Source: Nitzschia sp. pyKryTriq1 (taxonomy: Eukaryota > Bacillariophyta > Bacillariophyceae > Bacillariales > Bacillariaceae). From it: a DNA stretch of 64,000 nt. Of the stretch, positions 11,582 through 23,368 are shown piece after piece; position 1 is the first letter of the stretch; the number at the start of each line of letters is the position of its first letter. Location of the stretch: positions 1,240,001-1,304,000 of the forward strand of contig OY101129.1 in NCBI GenBank assembly GCA_956465555.1, in the 5' to 3' direction. The notes beneath the pieces were generated by a model that searched no databases, was not told where the DNA came from, and was given only the letters and a program-made list of their open reading frames with translations. The position numbers and the translations under genes were made by a program.

Positions 11582-11607
11582 TAGCTAGCTAGCTAGCTAG
11601 CTAGCAG
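11582..11607. repeat. (CTAG)n run at the 3' end of the HSF gene
   Basis: About six CTAG units abut the HSF stop codon, which is itself the last TAG of the run on the minus strand. CTAG repeats carry stops in every frame on both strands. A similar run follows the stop at 28315. Confidence 0.8.
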
Positions 11608-13281
11608 TGTCGGATCATCATCATTTCTTCAATTGGTCGTGGTGCAAAATCATCGTCGTCGTCCAACAAGAACCACGAGGAGTGGCGGGCACCACCAAGA
11701 GGATCTTGAGGATGGTTAGTAATAGTAGAATGAGGAGCTTCCTCCAAAAAAGAATCCGCTTCCGCCAAAACGTTTTGAAACCAATCAACAGGAGGACGAT
11801 CCTGCTGCTCGTCTTCGCTTGCTGATAATGCTGCTGTTTGTGATACTATTGAGGTTGATGTTGCAGTCGTCGTCGTCGTCGTCGTTGTCGCCAAGAGAGG
11901 CTCCAAACTGATACTATGGATCACCCCCATAGTACTATTACTTGGGCCTAAAATGGGCGGGGGAGGGAGGAGCGGACGAGGTGGTAGTAGCATAGGCTGA
12001 TGCTGCTGGTTGTTCGTTCGTCTTGGAACAATGATACTGCTTCTGCTGGGCTCCTCATCGAAGACTAATGCGTCCACGGCATCATCATCATCATCATCTA
12101 GTAGCATGATGTGGTCTTCTTCATGATCAATCAAGTTGAAGACTTGATCGAACAAAGTCAAGGCAGTTTTGTTCTTCTTGTTCTTGTTGATATTGCTGCC
12201 GCTGCTGTTGTTCAACGTCGTCGCGGCATCATGATCCGGCGGTGTGCTGGTGGAAGTGGTGGCATTTTCTTCTTTCTTTGCTGCTTTTTTCTTCTTGGTG
12301 GTCTGTCCTTTGGATCCCTTGTTCTTGGAAGTAGCAGAAGTTGTAGTAGTACTAGTACTAGTACTAGTCTTCTTCTTGCTCTTCGTGGTCCTCTTTTTCT
12401 TGGCTTGAACAGCAGCAGAAGCAGAAGCAGCAGCAGAAGCAGCAGCATTCTTCATCACCCTTCTACTACTACTACTACTACTAGCTTGTTTGACCTTGGA
12501 CTGCCTTCGATCTCCCTGAAACTGATTGCGTCGAATCGACAGGCATGCTTTTCGGTCGCCTTTGACAAACTCGGGATGATAGAATGCGCCTTCATTGGGA
12601 CGACCTTGTTCGCAGATTTTCAAAAAGCCGTACAAGTAGACTATATAGATCATGTAGTACGATGGAAAGAAAGAAGAAAGAAGAACAAAGAACAAGAGTG
12701 ATGAGAAGGGATCGATCAATCAATCGATCAATCGATCGATCGATGGAAATCTGGGCAAGAATATGATGGAAGAATTACTTACGTTGACGAGTAAAGGATT
12801 TGAATTGCGATTGCCCACAGCAAGTCTCCATGATATTCTCACAGAACTCTTGCATGTTGTGAATCTTGAACCCCGTTCCATCGGGAAGCCAGGATACCAC
12901 ATGGTCATACGGAGGAGACGAAGAAGGAGCCTCGTCGAGTAGTTTGTAGAGTTTGTAGGGAAAGGGGAGGGATGATGATGCACCAGCACCGGGTTTGACT
13001 TTCGTCTTGTTGTCGGTCGTGATGTTCTTTGCCGTCTCTGGTCTTCGTTCCACTGAGGATGATGAATCAGCATTAGCATTAGCATGCTGAACTGATCCTC
13101 CCATATTGGTCTTATTGTTGTTGATCATCATCATCATCATCATCTCCTTCTTCTCGTCGATATTACCGTAGGAGCTTATTTTAAGATGATGCTGCTGCTG
13201 CTGATGCTGCTGCTGTTGCGCAATATTAATAGGATTGCTGAAAGGACGAGTCAACAAGCGTTGGTGAAATGATGGAACCAT
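11601..13281 (-). CDS. Heat shock factor-type transcription factor
   Basis: Exon 1 is 12783-13281 and exon 2 11601-12640. The phase-1 intron 12641-12782 (GTAAGT...ATAG) splits the DNA-binding domain. Splicing gives FKSFTRQ-LYLYGFLKI, the HSF recognition-helix signature, so the exon boundaries are secure. The protein is 512 aa. The HSF domain spans about 107-205 (FPYKLYKLLDEA, VVSWLPDGTGFKIHN, then GAFYHPEFVKGDRKACLSI). The N-terminus holds Gln/His and Met runs. The C-terminal half is Lys-rich (nuclear-localisation-like) then acidic and Ser/Thr-rich, with no clear heptad oligomerisation region. It would bind heat-shock-element-type DNA in the nucleus; targets are unknown. HSFs are a greatly expanded family in diatoms. 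The intron carries an ATCGATCGATCG-type microsatellite. Confidence 0.9.
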
Positions 13282-14820
13282 GGGTAGTACCGGTATAGTA
13301 TTACTCTCTATTGACGACTCTTCGCCTCCGTGTCGAGGATGATGATCGATATATTATGGAATACTCGTATAAAATAATACAGTACCAGACTACAGAATAA
13401 TACGTTTATACTCGCGAAAAACGTGGATAGGATAGAGGTTGATTTTTTAGCCGGTCTGCACTGTATTAGCGCTATTGAGGCAAGATTGAAGCGATAAAAG
13501 GAGATGCAGGCGATTGAAGAGATTTGCGGGCAGTAGCGTAGTAGCGGAACTGCTTGAAGTTTGGTTTCGGTACATGCGAACATAAACGTAAAATAGTCTA
13601 CCTGGTAACCTTAAGTATTGTACATAATAGCTGGAATCGGCTTGATATGGAAATAATGAGGGAGATTACTTATGTATGGAAATAGGAGATTCTGCTCGGT
13701 GCGAATTGTACTTTATGTGCCACCACGCCTGCAGCAAGAACATTCCATTGGCTTTTACTTAATCGTAAACTTTTGCTGGACATATCTGGACATATTATTC
13801 ATTCATCAAATAAAGACAATAATTATTCTCTCCTCGCTTTCTTCAAGTTGAGCGAGGGCGGGGGAGAGAGTCATGGCGCTCTGCATCTGACTATAATTAT
13901 GGACGACTGCATTATGTCTTTTCCACGGGCAATAATAAATGGCTGACTCATTCATCTGAAATATAAATAAATAGTACACCCCCAGTTAGTAGTCTAGAAA
14001 GTGCGTGCGTGGACCGAATTCAACAGAAGATGATGATGATAGAAACCAAACGACGAATTTCATGCTTCAACTTGCACTGTTCATGCTATTCATTCTCAAT
14101 TATTATAATCCAAAAGGAGAAGCACAATATAATTAATAAAGGCGGTCATTCTCATTCTTTCGGATTTCGTACACTTCACACTTGCTTGCACTAACTTCGT
14201 GGCCAAGTCAGATTGTACAGTTTTAGTACTGTACCGTTATGTACAGTATGTGCGGGCACCATTTTCATCGATCATTTACATTACCAGTACTCAGTACTGG
14301 TACTGTAGCGCGTGCATGCAGGATTCCCCCTTTTGCTCTCACCCCTTCCACATCCCTATCTCCACCCAATTTCTTGCGCGCATGCAGTGACGTTTTATTT
14401 TCCAAAAGAAGATACGCATCGCATCACAATAACATGATGATGATTCTTCCTGATGATTCGTAATACAGTACGGTCATCGACGCGATGAACGATGTAATCG
14501 TGATGATGCGATGATTCTTCAAACCGCGATATAGATAACTTTCAACTTCCTTGGGGCGTGAGGCACAAGGTATCATCATCATCATCATCCAACCAACGCT
14601 GTGAGGCACAAGGTATCATCATCATCATCCAACCAACGCTCGTCTGGTGTTCATCTTGCCGCATCGCCCGCATCAGGTAGTCTACAGTATATTACTGACT
14701 GACTGATCGAAGTGCGAATATAACCTCCTGTAACAATAATATCGTCCTGTCGCACCACCACAAAAGCGAGGAGATAAACAAGTAAGAATACTGTAATAGT
14801 AGAAGTATAGTAGTGTCAAG
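13282..14820. other. Spacer between divergent genes, no gene seen
   Basis: This region is AT-richer than the flanking coding sequence. It holds short GTAC palindromes (about 14225-14310) and the 42/40-bp direct duplication at 14559-14640. Small open frames have no recognisable product. It should contain the promoters of the HSF and of the small membrane protein. Confidence 0.5.
14559..14640. repeat. Direct duplication, 42 and 40 bp
   Basis: Two adjacent copies (14559-14600 and 14601-14640) begin GTGAGGCACAAGGTATC, contain an ATC run and end CATCCAACCAACGCT. They differ only by the number of ATC triplets and one or two bases. Confidence 0.85.
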
Positions 14821-15546
14821 ATGGACGACTCATCGCCGTTGGAAGGCCTCTCTTCACTCGTTCAACTCTCGGGCGTGACGGTACCTGCACGAGCACGATT
14901 TATTGGAGAAGCCTTGGTCACATCGACTTTGACCAGTGTCACGTTGGGACTGTCGTGTGGGATGATGAGCAGTGCCTTGTTGTTACCGGGAGGTCCTTTG
15001 GTACCCTTCTTGGTTGGATCTTGGACGGGATACTCGTTGGGACTGATCCAACATTGGCGGACCTGTCAACGAACGGCATTCCATTACGCGCATTATTATC
15101 CGACAATTCTCGCCCATGCTCTATCCTCATCGGGACGCATGGCTCAAGTCCCACCACGGGTCATTGCAGCGTCCGAAGAAGCTTTGTTACGGGAACGAAG
15201 AAACGAAGAAAAGGAACGACGACGACAAGGACGACGAGGACGCCCGGATCATGGTGATGAGGATGAGGACGATGATGCTGTTGACGATGAGAACGACAAT
15301 GGGACTAGTAGAATTGTTGTTGGGATGAGCAGTGCTGCTGATACTATTATACCATCATCATCATCATCATCATCATCTACTACATTCACATTGGAGGAAT
15401 GGATCCAGCAAGGAGGACTGGGACGATTATCGTGGTCGATATTGGCCGCCCAAGCATGTCGTGCCGATGTGGAAGACTTGGAACGACAACGACGACAAAC
15501 ATTAATGGAGGAGCATACCGAGAAATACTATGGCGGAGGAGAATGA
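14821..15546 (+). CDS. Small membrane protein of unknown function
   Basis: Single exon, 241 aa, ATG at 14821, TGA at 15544. I do not recognise the family. Residues about 25-80 hold two hydrophobic segments (VTLGLSCGMMSSALLL and LVPFLVGSWTGYSLGL) separated by a PGGP turn, so a two-pass membrane hairpin is likely. A conserved-looking HYAHYYPTILAHAL block follows. Then comes a highly charged basic-to-acidic linker (ERRNEEKERRRQGRRGR, then an Asp/Glu run) and a C-terminal segment FTLEEWIQQGGLGRLSWSIL with a short helical tail. No signal peptide is evident, and location cannot be told. The unbroken frame and the contrast between structured ends and a low-complexity middle favour a real gene. Confidence 0.65.
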   Translation: MDDSSPLEGLSSLVQLSGVTVPARARFIGEALVTSTLTSVTLGLSCGMMSSALLLPGGPLVPFLVGSWTGYSLGLIQHWRTCQRTAFHYAHYYPTILAHALSSSGRMAQVPPRVIAASEEALLRERRNEEKERRRQGRRGRPDHGDEDEDDDAVDDENDNGTSRIVVGMSSAADTIIPSSSSSSSSTTFTLEEWIQQGGLGRLSWSILAAQACRADVEDLERQRRQTLMEEHTEKYYGGGE

Positions 15547-16790
15547 GGAGGAGGATTATCATCAGGTGGTGGTAATAACAATAGTATATAGCTCTTCTTC
15601 TTGAGGTGATGGTATGGATAATTATTGTTTTTGTGCTCTTTCTTCGTCCCCGGCGGGACGCAAAAACCACCAGTAGCCACCACCACATCAAGAACAACGA
15701 GTATGCTGATGGTAGTACTAGGAGTTTTCATCATCATCATCATCATCATGCCGCATCGTTCTTACACTACTTCCTTCTTCGTCTTTCTTTTTTTAATCGA
15801 AGAGCAATTCTTCTTGTTGTCATTATTACTAAAGCAACTGGTGCTGGTGAATTTATCAATCCACCATCGTCCTACTACAGTACTACTATCATCTACAGCA
15901 GCAGTAGTAGTACTAATAGTGGTACCCCAGAATTAGTACTGTAGTGATGATGTCATGTGTACTGCTACTAGCTAGTAGTAGCTCTAGTAGAAAGTAGTAG
16001 TAGTAGTAGTAGTAGTAGTAATTGTGCTGTCGTGCAGTGTAGTGTACATCGTATGTAGTAGGACGAGTACAGGAGTACACCAAGAATGCTAGCAACTTTA
16101 GCGTCCTCGGTCAGTACTACTACTAGTACTACTACGACAGTAGACGACTCCTCTACTACTACTACTCTAGCTAGTAGTTGTCTCCTCCTCAGCACTCTTG
16201 CGTTTTGGAATGCTACTACTAGTCTATTTAGACCACCGGCCACGTGCAAGAAAAACAAGAACAACTGCTGACTGTTGCTGTAGTATGAATAACGTTTGTG
16301 TATTCAGCATATTGTAGTCGCCAACACCAGTACTACCGCCGATGACCGCTACTACTACTACTACCGGTACTACTACTACTAAATTAGACAGTGCACTTTT
16401 TCGCTGCTTTACGATATAGATATACTACTACTCTATAGTAGTAGACGAGGTAGGGTTGTCTGCCCGCCCGGGCGTTCGATCGTCGCTAAAGGTGTGTACC
16501 GTAGTGTCTACCGGTACCAGGTACCGTACGGTAATACCTGGTACTGTACCGATAGGAGGAGTCTCGCGCCACATATCCCCATCGCTGCGCTGCGCTGCGG
16601 GCTGCTGTACTACCACACACAAAACGCGTGGTCGACAATGGCGCTTTGTGCGTTATTGTGTGCTGCTTGTGTGTTGCTTCGCACAAAGTAACAATAATAT
16701 TACCAAGCAGCATAACGTTATTATCACGACGCTCCTTTACAACCATAATACATAACCATACATCATATTAACCATACAACCACCACCACA
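15547..16790. other. Spacer, repeat-rich, no gene seen
   Basis: Holds ATC runs (about 15730-15750), a dense CTA/TAG field (15890-16180), more CTA runs near 16340-16380, and GTAC palindromes (16495-16560) just upstream of the bS6m start. No frame here shows a product. Confidence 0.5.
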
Positions 16791-17409
16791 ATGGTATTTT
16801 ACGAATGTTTAATAATGGTCAAGCACCACACCAGTAAGTCTTATTATGCGTCGATCGTTGGATGTGTTTTATGCGTCATCATAATATGCTTGGAAGTTAG
16901 CGTGTACCAGGTATATAGAGTCACAGTACGTGCAGAAGGAGTATACCGGTGCTCGTGTTATACCGCGGCCTGTGATGAGTCACCTCGTTCCATCGACAAC
17001 TATTATGACCCTCTCACCTAAACTGCTTTTCATTCACATGATCATTACTATTATTATTTCCGAGCAGATTTCAAGGCACTTTCGGCCATGATGAAACAAA
17101 TGTCACTCAAGGTGGTCGACAATGGAGGGATTGTCCGTTCGATTCAAAATCATGGAATTCGTCAATTCCCCTCTCGCGTCCAAGCCAAGTATCCCGATTA
17201 CAAGACCGGACAACGTTATTATGAAAAGGGACGCTACATTAGCGTATTTTATGATGCCAACCCGGCGACGCAATCGCAAATTCAAACCGTGTTGAGCATG
17301 AATGATCAAGTCTTGCGGGAAACGCATCTCAAGGCACGGTCCAAACTCGACTATATTACCATGCAACGGCCCGATAAGAATCCCTACGTCCAACAAGCTA
17401 TTAAGCAGC

Positions 17410-17444
<35 letters not shown>

Positions 17445-17474
17445 GAGCAGCATGACAAGAAACAACTCGAATGA
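16791..17474 (+). CDS. MRPS6: Mitochondrial small-subunit ribosomal protein bS6m
   Basis: Two exons: 16791-16833 (only 43 nt) and 17068-17474, with a phase-1 intron 16834-17067 (GTAAGT...GCAG). The product is 149 aa. Exon 1 encodes the typical bS6 first strand (MVFYECLIMVKHHT). Exon 2 continues NFKALSAMMKQM, VDNGGIVRSIQNHGIRQFP and GRYISVFYDANPATQSQI, then VLRETHLKARSKLDYI, a good match to mitochondrial S6 of the small ribosomal subunit. The C-terminus is a poly-Gln run encoded by CAG repeats and is probably dispensable. The fold begins at residue 2, as in bacterial S6, with no separate presequence, which is also the case for many mitochondrial S6 proteins. The gene name follows the family. 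Confidence 0.88.
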
Positions 17475-17997
17475 ATAGTACAGAACTAATTGTACTATAC
17501 TGTACGAGTAGACGCTAGTAAAGAAGAAGAAGAAGAAGAAGAAGTATAGTACTGCTGATAGATTTGTGTCGAGATGACTGACTGACTGAGAGAAAAGAAG
17601 AGGCGTGCAGTACGAGGGAATGTATAGTTGTACTACTAGTAGTAGTAGCAGCTACTGTAGTAAAAACAACTACAATAGTACGGTATAGTAGAATCCAGCA
17701 CGAGTAACTAGCTCAACTACTACTACTACTAGAGCTAGAAGTAGAACTACCCGAGAGTTCTACTAGAGCTAGTAGTACTAGCTAAAGCTCTGGTAGCTAC
17801 TTTTAGCAGATTGGCTAAATTACTTCTGCTGGCTACTACTACTACTACTACTACTAGTGGTACTAATGTACTGCTGTATCATGATGATGATTATTATGAT
17901 TATTTAAAAAAAATACAAAGTAGTAAGTAGTAGTCTACTAGTAGTAGTAGTATATATCGAGGCAAAGTAGTAGTAGTAGTAGTACTACAGCATTTAT
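17475..17997. other. Spacer of CTA/TAG repeats
   Basis: Between convergent genes. It contains a GAA run (17521-17543), TAG/CTA palindromes (17630-17850, 17925-17990) and an A-rich stretch near 17905. Nothing else is seen. Confidence 0.6.
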
Positions 17998-19839
17998 TTA
18001 TTCCAAAGAAAGAAATTTGGCTGGAAGATGAGCACCGAGTCCCCATATCAGACATGGTTCGTCCCCTGTCGAATATTGATAGATGGAACCGACGGGATGT
18101 ACGAGGAACGACCCGGGCGTATGACTTATTCTTGTACCTGTACCTGTACCTGTACCTGTACCTGTACCACTCGTACCTGTACTACTCGTAGTACTTGTAT
18201 CTGTACCATGGTTGCTGTTGCTGTTGTTGTTGTTGCTGTGATTGTGGTTGTGAATTTTGTGGTTGTTGTGAATATGAATATTCTTTTGCATCCATTTCCA
18301 TAGACGATACGTCTTGGTTGATTTCATTCGTTTGGAAATATCTTGAGCGACCATATCCAATTCTTGGGACGTAGGAGTATTGCTCAATATAGATGATAAT
18401 GGAGTACCGATGCAGTGATGAACTTGTCGTGACAAGAGGGAATGAGGTTGAGAAAATCGAATTCCTTGGAGTACTCGTACGGGAACTGGCGTATTATTTC
18501 TTCTTGCTGTTGTTGTTGTTGTGGTTGCGGTTGGTGCGGTGGTTCTTGCGGTCGTCGTCGTCGTCGTCGTCGTCTTCAATTCCAAAAGTCGCAAGGGATG
18601 TGAATATAAAGTGCCTTGTAAAATGGTATGACATTCGACAGCTGCCACGACTTGAGGAGAAAGTTGCGTATGGGGTGGAATGACCATGACGGCAAATCCC
18701 AAGGGATGGGTATTGGATCGTCCATGTTGCAACAATTCGGCAAGTGGTTGTTCTTGTTGGAAGTGTTGTTGTTGTTGTTGTTGGTGGTGATCTTGGGTAT
18801 CATCATTGCCGTCGTCGTCAGCATCAAGCAATAGTGTCGAAAAGGATTGCAAGAGACATCGCCGATATTCGAGATCGAATTTGGTCCTTGCCCATAAGCC
18901 AGATGACGACGACGACGACGACGACTCGGGTGTGCCTCCTCGGTCGTGATCATTATTATTGTCAATCATCATGATGAAACCGGCCAAACTCTGCAGTTGT
19001 TCTTGAATCAAGGCACTCGGACTGATCGTGAGAATATCGCCCAAGGTACTACTACTACTCGTCGAAGTAAAAGAAGTAAAAGTAGTACTGCCGGCACCAC
19101 CACTACTACCAAACGTACTTGAAGAAGAAGCAACACTGTCGCCCCGAATCCACTCCACGTCGCTGGAGAGGATAGTAGGAGAGTTCTTGCTCTTGTTGTT
19201 GTTGGACGAAAACGACCTTAGCCAATGACAAATACCAGTTGATGAAAAGTATTGCTGTTGTAGAATCGAGTCGGGAACATCCAGTCGCAGCAAGTCGTCG
19301 AGAGTTGTAGGAGCTGTGGACGACGAAGAAGTACCAGTAGTGGTCGTCGTGGTCGTGATGGTACTGGTCACAGAAGTGTTCGATGCCGAGCAGGAGTCGT
19401 CGTCGGCTTCCTTTTGGTGTTTGTGGTTGTTTTCGTCATGATGATCGGCGGCATCGGCATCGGCATCGGCATCCGCATCAGAATCCGCATCAGAATGAGG
19501 ATCTCGTCCTCCTTCTCCTCCCGGCGCAGCAGGGCGATAGTGCAGTTTCGATGATGATGAAGAATAAAAAGAAGAACAATGATACTGATGCTGTTGTTGT
19601 TGTTGTTTTCGAAGCTGCCAAAGGAGACTGATGGTATGAATATTCTTATTGATACCACCAGCAGTTCTACTAGTAGCAAAAGACGAAGACGAAGACGGAG
19701 CAAACGCAGCCGCATCAGCAGCAGATGATGATCGCAGGAGCGTCAAGACGACGAGTAACGTCGCCGCCATCGCGGCGGATGACGATTCAGGTCGTCGTTG
19801 CTGGTGGTTGTTCTTATTCTGTGGTTGTTGTTTCATCAT
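17998..19839 (-). CDS. Possible plastid-targeted protein of unknown function with a cupin-like C-terminus
   Basis: Single exon, 613 aa from the ATG at 19839; an in-frame ATG at 19935 would add 32 residues. I prefer 19839 because it places a hydrophobic signal segment (MAATLLVVLTLL, 24-35) just ahead of AFAP at 45-48, the motif found at the signal/transit cleavage site of diatom plastid preproteins. About half the protein is low complexity (Asp/Ala, Ser, Thr, Asn/His and Gly-Thr runs). The islands that look structured are TLDDLLRLDVPDSIL, HPLGFAVMVIPPHTQLSPQV, TILQGTLYSHPLRLLEL, MVAQDISKRMKSTKTYRLWK and FLVHPVGSIYQYSTGDE. The pattern of short strands with His, Pro and Gly is cupin-like, but this is a weak impression. 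Function is not known. Confidence 0.6.
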   Translation of the reverse strand: MMKQQPQNKNNHQQRRPESSSAAMAATLLVVLTLLRSSSAADAAAFAPSSSSSFATSRTAGGINKNIHTISLLWQLRKQQQQQHQYHCSSFYSSSSSKLHYRPAAPGGEGGRDPHSDADSDADADADADAADHHDENNHKHQKEADDDSCSASNTSVTSTITTTTTTTGTSSSSTAPTTLDDLLRLDVPDSILQQQYFSSTGICHWLRSFSSNNNKSKNSPTILSSDVEWIRGDSVASSSSTFGSSGGAGSTTFTSFTSTSSSSTLGDILTISPSALIQEQLQSLAGFIMMIDNNNDHDRGGTPESSSSSSSSGLWARTKFDLEYRRCLLQSFSTLLLDADDDGNDDTQDHHQQQQQQHFQQEQPLAELLQHGRSNTHPLGFAVMVIPPHTQLSPQVVAAVECHTILQGTLYSHPLRLLELKTTTTTTTTARTTAPTATTTTTTARRNNTPVPVRVLQGIRFSQPHSLLSRQVHHCIGTPLSSILSNTPTSQELDMVAQDISKRMKSTKTYRLWKWMQKNIHIHNNHKIHNHNHSNNNNSNSNHGTDTSTTSSTGTSGTGTGTGTGTGTRISHTPGSFLVHPVGSIYQYSTGDEPCLIWGLGAHLPAKFLSLE

Positions 19840-20765
19840 CTTGAAGGGAAGGAAAGGAAAAGAAAGCAAAGGAAAGGAAAGGAAAATGGGATCGTAGAGA
19901 GATGACTCGGAATGAGATGGTTTTGTGATATACATATATTCTGTGATGTTGATTGATGATAGGATGTTCGGATGATGTGCTATATAGCTTGATGATGCAT
20001 GTGTTTGATCGGATTTTGATTGATGTGGTTGGGTGTTGGGTTATTTATTTCTTCGCCCTTCCCCGCCTGCCTGCCTGCCTCCTTCTCTTCTCTCAAAAAT
20101 CATAATGATGTACCGGCGGTACAGTACACGTGTACCGTACGTATTCGCCAGCTTGTCGAACAATCTGCCCGCCACAAAGAAGGGTTCTTTGACATGCCTG
20201 CCTGCCTGCCTGGCGCGCACCGGTACAATAATTATTATTGTGCTCGCTTCGCTTCGCTGACGCAGGGAGGACAGAAGAAAGAAACGTCCGTGTGCCGCCC
20301 GGTCCGTGAAGCTAGCAGGAAGGAGAACCGTTATCCTTGGGAGAACGTTCGCGTTGCGGACGGTGCATTGACGTCTGGCCACCGACCGCCAGAAGCATGA
20401 GAGAGAGAGAGAGATGAAATCAAAAATTGTCGTCGCGAGGACCGTTGGATCGTGTTCGAGGCAGTCGAAGAAATGAGGCTGGTGGATCGAACAAGTCAAA
20501 AACAGGCGGGAAAACCCACTCCAACGATCGCCACCTCACCAATACTTTCTCCCTCCTATTTTGCTCTGCATGAGCATGATGTTGTGATCTTTGATACTTG
20601 ATCATACGACCATGACAAAAGAGTGCCACAACAACAACAACAACAACAGGTAATAGAGTCCTTTGAGAGAGCGTCCATAAAACAGTTGGTGGCATTGCTT
20701 TCAATACATTAGAGTTATACATAGCTAGGACGAAGGAAGAACAACAACAACAACAACGCAAGAAC
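19840..20765. other. Spacer between divergent genes
   Basis: Presumptive bidirectional promoter region. It has an A/G-rich leader (19850-19890), two CCTG microsatellites (20066-20081, 20197-20212) around GTAC palindromes (20110-20140), a GA run near 20400 and AAC runs near 20630 and 20740. No gene seen. The extra 32-codon N-terminal extension of the neighbour would occupy 19840-19935. Confidence 0.5.
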
Positions 20766-23368
20766 ATGAGCCTTCACGACGCAGCAGCATCCATGCCAAC
20801 ACCATCCGACCGAGCAAATAACAACACTGCCACGACGACGACGACGACGACGACTACTACTACTGATGCTAAGCCACAAGCTCCTACCAGTACCAGTACA
20901 AGTACCAGGGCCAGTAAAATGATGATGACGGCCGTCACGACGACAGAAGTGTGCTGCACTTCCTGCTTTCGGCCCAGCCGCCGCCGCCGCTTTCGAAAAT
21001 TGTCGGCATCGATTTCCTCCCGAATATTATTCTTTCACCCCACGTTTTACGATGCTCAAGAACAACTACAGCAGCAAGAAGAAGATCCATCAGGAGGAGG
21101 AGGAGGTTACGATAATCAAAGTGACTGGGATAAAGAATCTCTCTTTTACTTTGATGCCGAACAAGAACCGTTGGCCGAAGGAGAATATCCCATCATCTTT
21201 ACCGACTTTCTCGCCCATCCCAAGCCCGATGTTTCCTTGGCGGCACCGGAAAGCATGTTGCGCCAAAAAAAATTGAAATCACCACTGCTCGTCGTCAACT
21301 TTGCACACGACAAGGACAAGGACAAGGACAAGGACAACGACGACGAAGAACCCGAAATATCCCTTTCAGCCTCCTCGGAACACAACAAGAAGGTTGCTAC
21401 TACTGCTACTGCTGTTGGTGCTGTTGGTGCTGTTGGTGTTGGTGTTGGTGATTATCGTCGACAATTGTCGGCTCCGATTGCCAATCACAAGGAACGATCG
21501 CAACGATTTCAACAACTTATGCAACGGTCGGATTTGGAACAACAGCAAGAATTGGAAGAACCTCGTGTCAAGATTACACTGCAAGGATATCCAGGAGATT
21601 TGACCGTGGCAGAACTTGCGGAATGTGTACGTACAATCATAAGAATCATCATGTTGTTGTTATTAGTATTACCTACAACAACAACAACAATAACAAAAAC
21701 AACATGCTGTTGTAAAATTGCTTCTTTGTCCTCTCATTCGATTCTCACACTTTTATTTTTCCACTCAAACTACTAATACACAGCAAAAATTCTCACGCGG
21801 ACTCCGTGCTCTCGATCCGGCCATTAGCGAACAAGTGTATAGTTTTCGCGATGTGGAAGAAGAGCCGTATACGATCTGTCGATGGTTACGTGCCACCAAA
21901 TTCAAAGCAGACGAAATCTTGCAACGGCTCGAAGAAAATCAACCCCTCTTTGAAACGGCACGAGATAATGACTTTTATCCCGATGTTTCCAAGGCGATTG
22001 GAGCTCCCTTTTCCGTCTTTTTGAGCCAATATCCATTTTTGCCCATTGGACGAGGCAAGAATGGATGCCCGGTCAATTACTTTTTGGCAGGAAGGATCAA
22101 TCCGGAAGGGATTATGAGTCTGACGACGGCCGAAATGTTACAGGGATACTTTTGGTGGTCCTTCATGTACAAGTTCAAACAAGAAATTCGCAAGGCGCAA
22201 GCCGAAGATCCCGACTTTGTCCGCGTCGAAGGCATTAATATTTTGGATCTCAAGGGCCTGTCGGCGGCGGCATTGTCCAGTGAAACGATTGATGTCGTCA
22301 AGCTGGCGAGCAAGATTAGTGATTTCTTTCCAGAGGTACGTACCCTATACAAGTAGTACCGTGTACGTGTACGTGTACATGTGCATGTGCATGTGCATGT
22401 ACTACTACTACGTCGACGTGGTGTGCTGGTTTTCCTCCTTGTTTGTTTCCCTCCATGATTCCTAGCAAGGAAAGAAGGAAGGAAGGAAGGAAGGAACTAC
22501 TCCAGTCACTATCTACAATCTTCTTCTTCTTCTTCTGCTTACAATCTCTCGACTTTTAATGATACAGACGCTCCATTGTATGTTGATCATTAACGCCCCC
22601 GGCTTCTTCTCCATGTTTTGGGGTCTTCTCAAAAAGTTTATTGATCCACGGACCGCGCAAAGGATTCAAGTCTTTTCCAATCCCGAAAAGGGACTCGCTG
22701 CCTTGCGTCAACTCGTCGCGGTCGAAGAGATCCCGGTCGACTATGGTGGGACGAACAAATCGGTCAAACAGGCCTTTATGGAAGAAGCTGCCGATCCCTT
22801 GTTGAAAAAGCAAGAAATTGAATTGCTCCAAGTGAAGAAACGAGGTGGCCGAGTGGATGCTAGCACGGAATGGAAGCTCGAAGCGGATGAGTACATGGAA
22901 GTTCGGGTATTCACTCGGAGTGTCTCACCAGGCAATGTGACTGTGGAATTCAATGACAAGGTCTATGCTCGAAAAGCTGCCAAATGCAAGTGGGAAAATC
23001 ATAATTCTTCTGCTCATCCTTCTTCTTCTGAGAATGGTGAAGGCGGTGGTGATGGTGGTGGTGATGGTGGTGAAGGTGGCGGTGCTGAAGGCGTTGCGAC
23101 GACGCCCACCAACGGCAATGGTGGTAGTAGCTCTGGTGGTGGTGGTGGTAGCAACAAGCCGCTACCCAAGTGCAACGTCATTGTCGAAGCACTTCATGGG
23201 CCAGGGACAGTCAAGATTGGAATTATGGACTTGGACATTATCCCTGACAACAAAAAGGCCAGCGTGCATCCTTCGTCCTCCCGAGGATCGTTTTTGTTGG
23301 TGTGTGACATCAAGGCAACTACTGCTACTACTAGTAGTAGTAGCAGTAGTAGTATAACCAAACAATAG
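20766..23368 (+). CDS. Sec14-like CRAL-TRIO lipid-transfer protein with a GOLD-like C-terminus
   Basis: Three exons: 20766-21626, 21784-22335 and 22568-23368. Both introns are phase 0 (GTACGT...ACAG); the first has a TACTAATAC branch-point-like box. The product is 737 aa. Residues 1-287 are low complexity and link to a CRAL_TRIO_N region (YTICRWLRATKFKADEIL). The lipid-binding domain follows (GCPVNYFLAGRINPEGIM, EGINILDLKGLSAAAL). The second junction gives FFPE-TLHCMLIINAPGFFSM and FIDPRTAQRI, the Sec14 core. The tail ends IPVDYGGTN, then strands rich in Val/Glu (YMEVRVFTRSVSPGNVTVEF) and IVEALHGPGTVKIGIM that resemble a GOLD domain, split by a Gly/Ser insert. It probably binds phosphoinositide or another lipid at a membrane surface; the ligand is unknown. 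Confidence 0.87.

Larger units (their letters stand above)
9749..11600. other. Spacer with diverged long repeats and CTA/TAG palindromes
   Basis: No supported gene. The left half (about 9930-10810) is three diverged copies of one noncoding unit. The right half (about 11150-11430) is CTA/TAG inverted repeats. It lies downstream of two convergent genes (the MORC-like gene and the HSF). A perfect TGACGTCA sits at 10743-10750. Confidence 0.5.
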
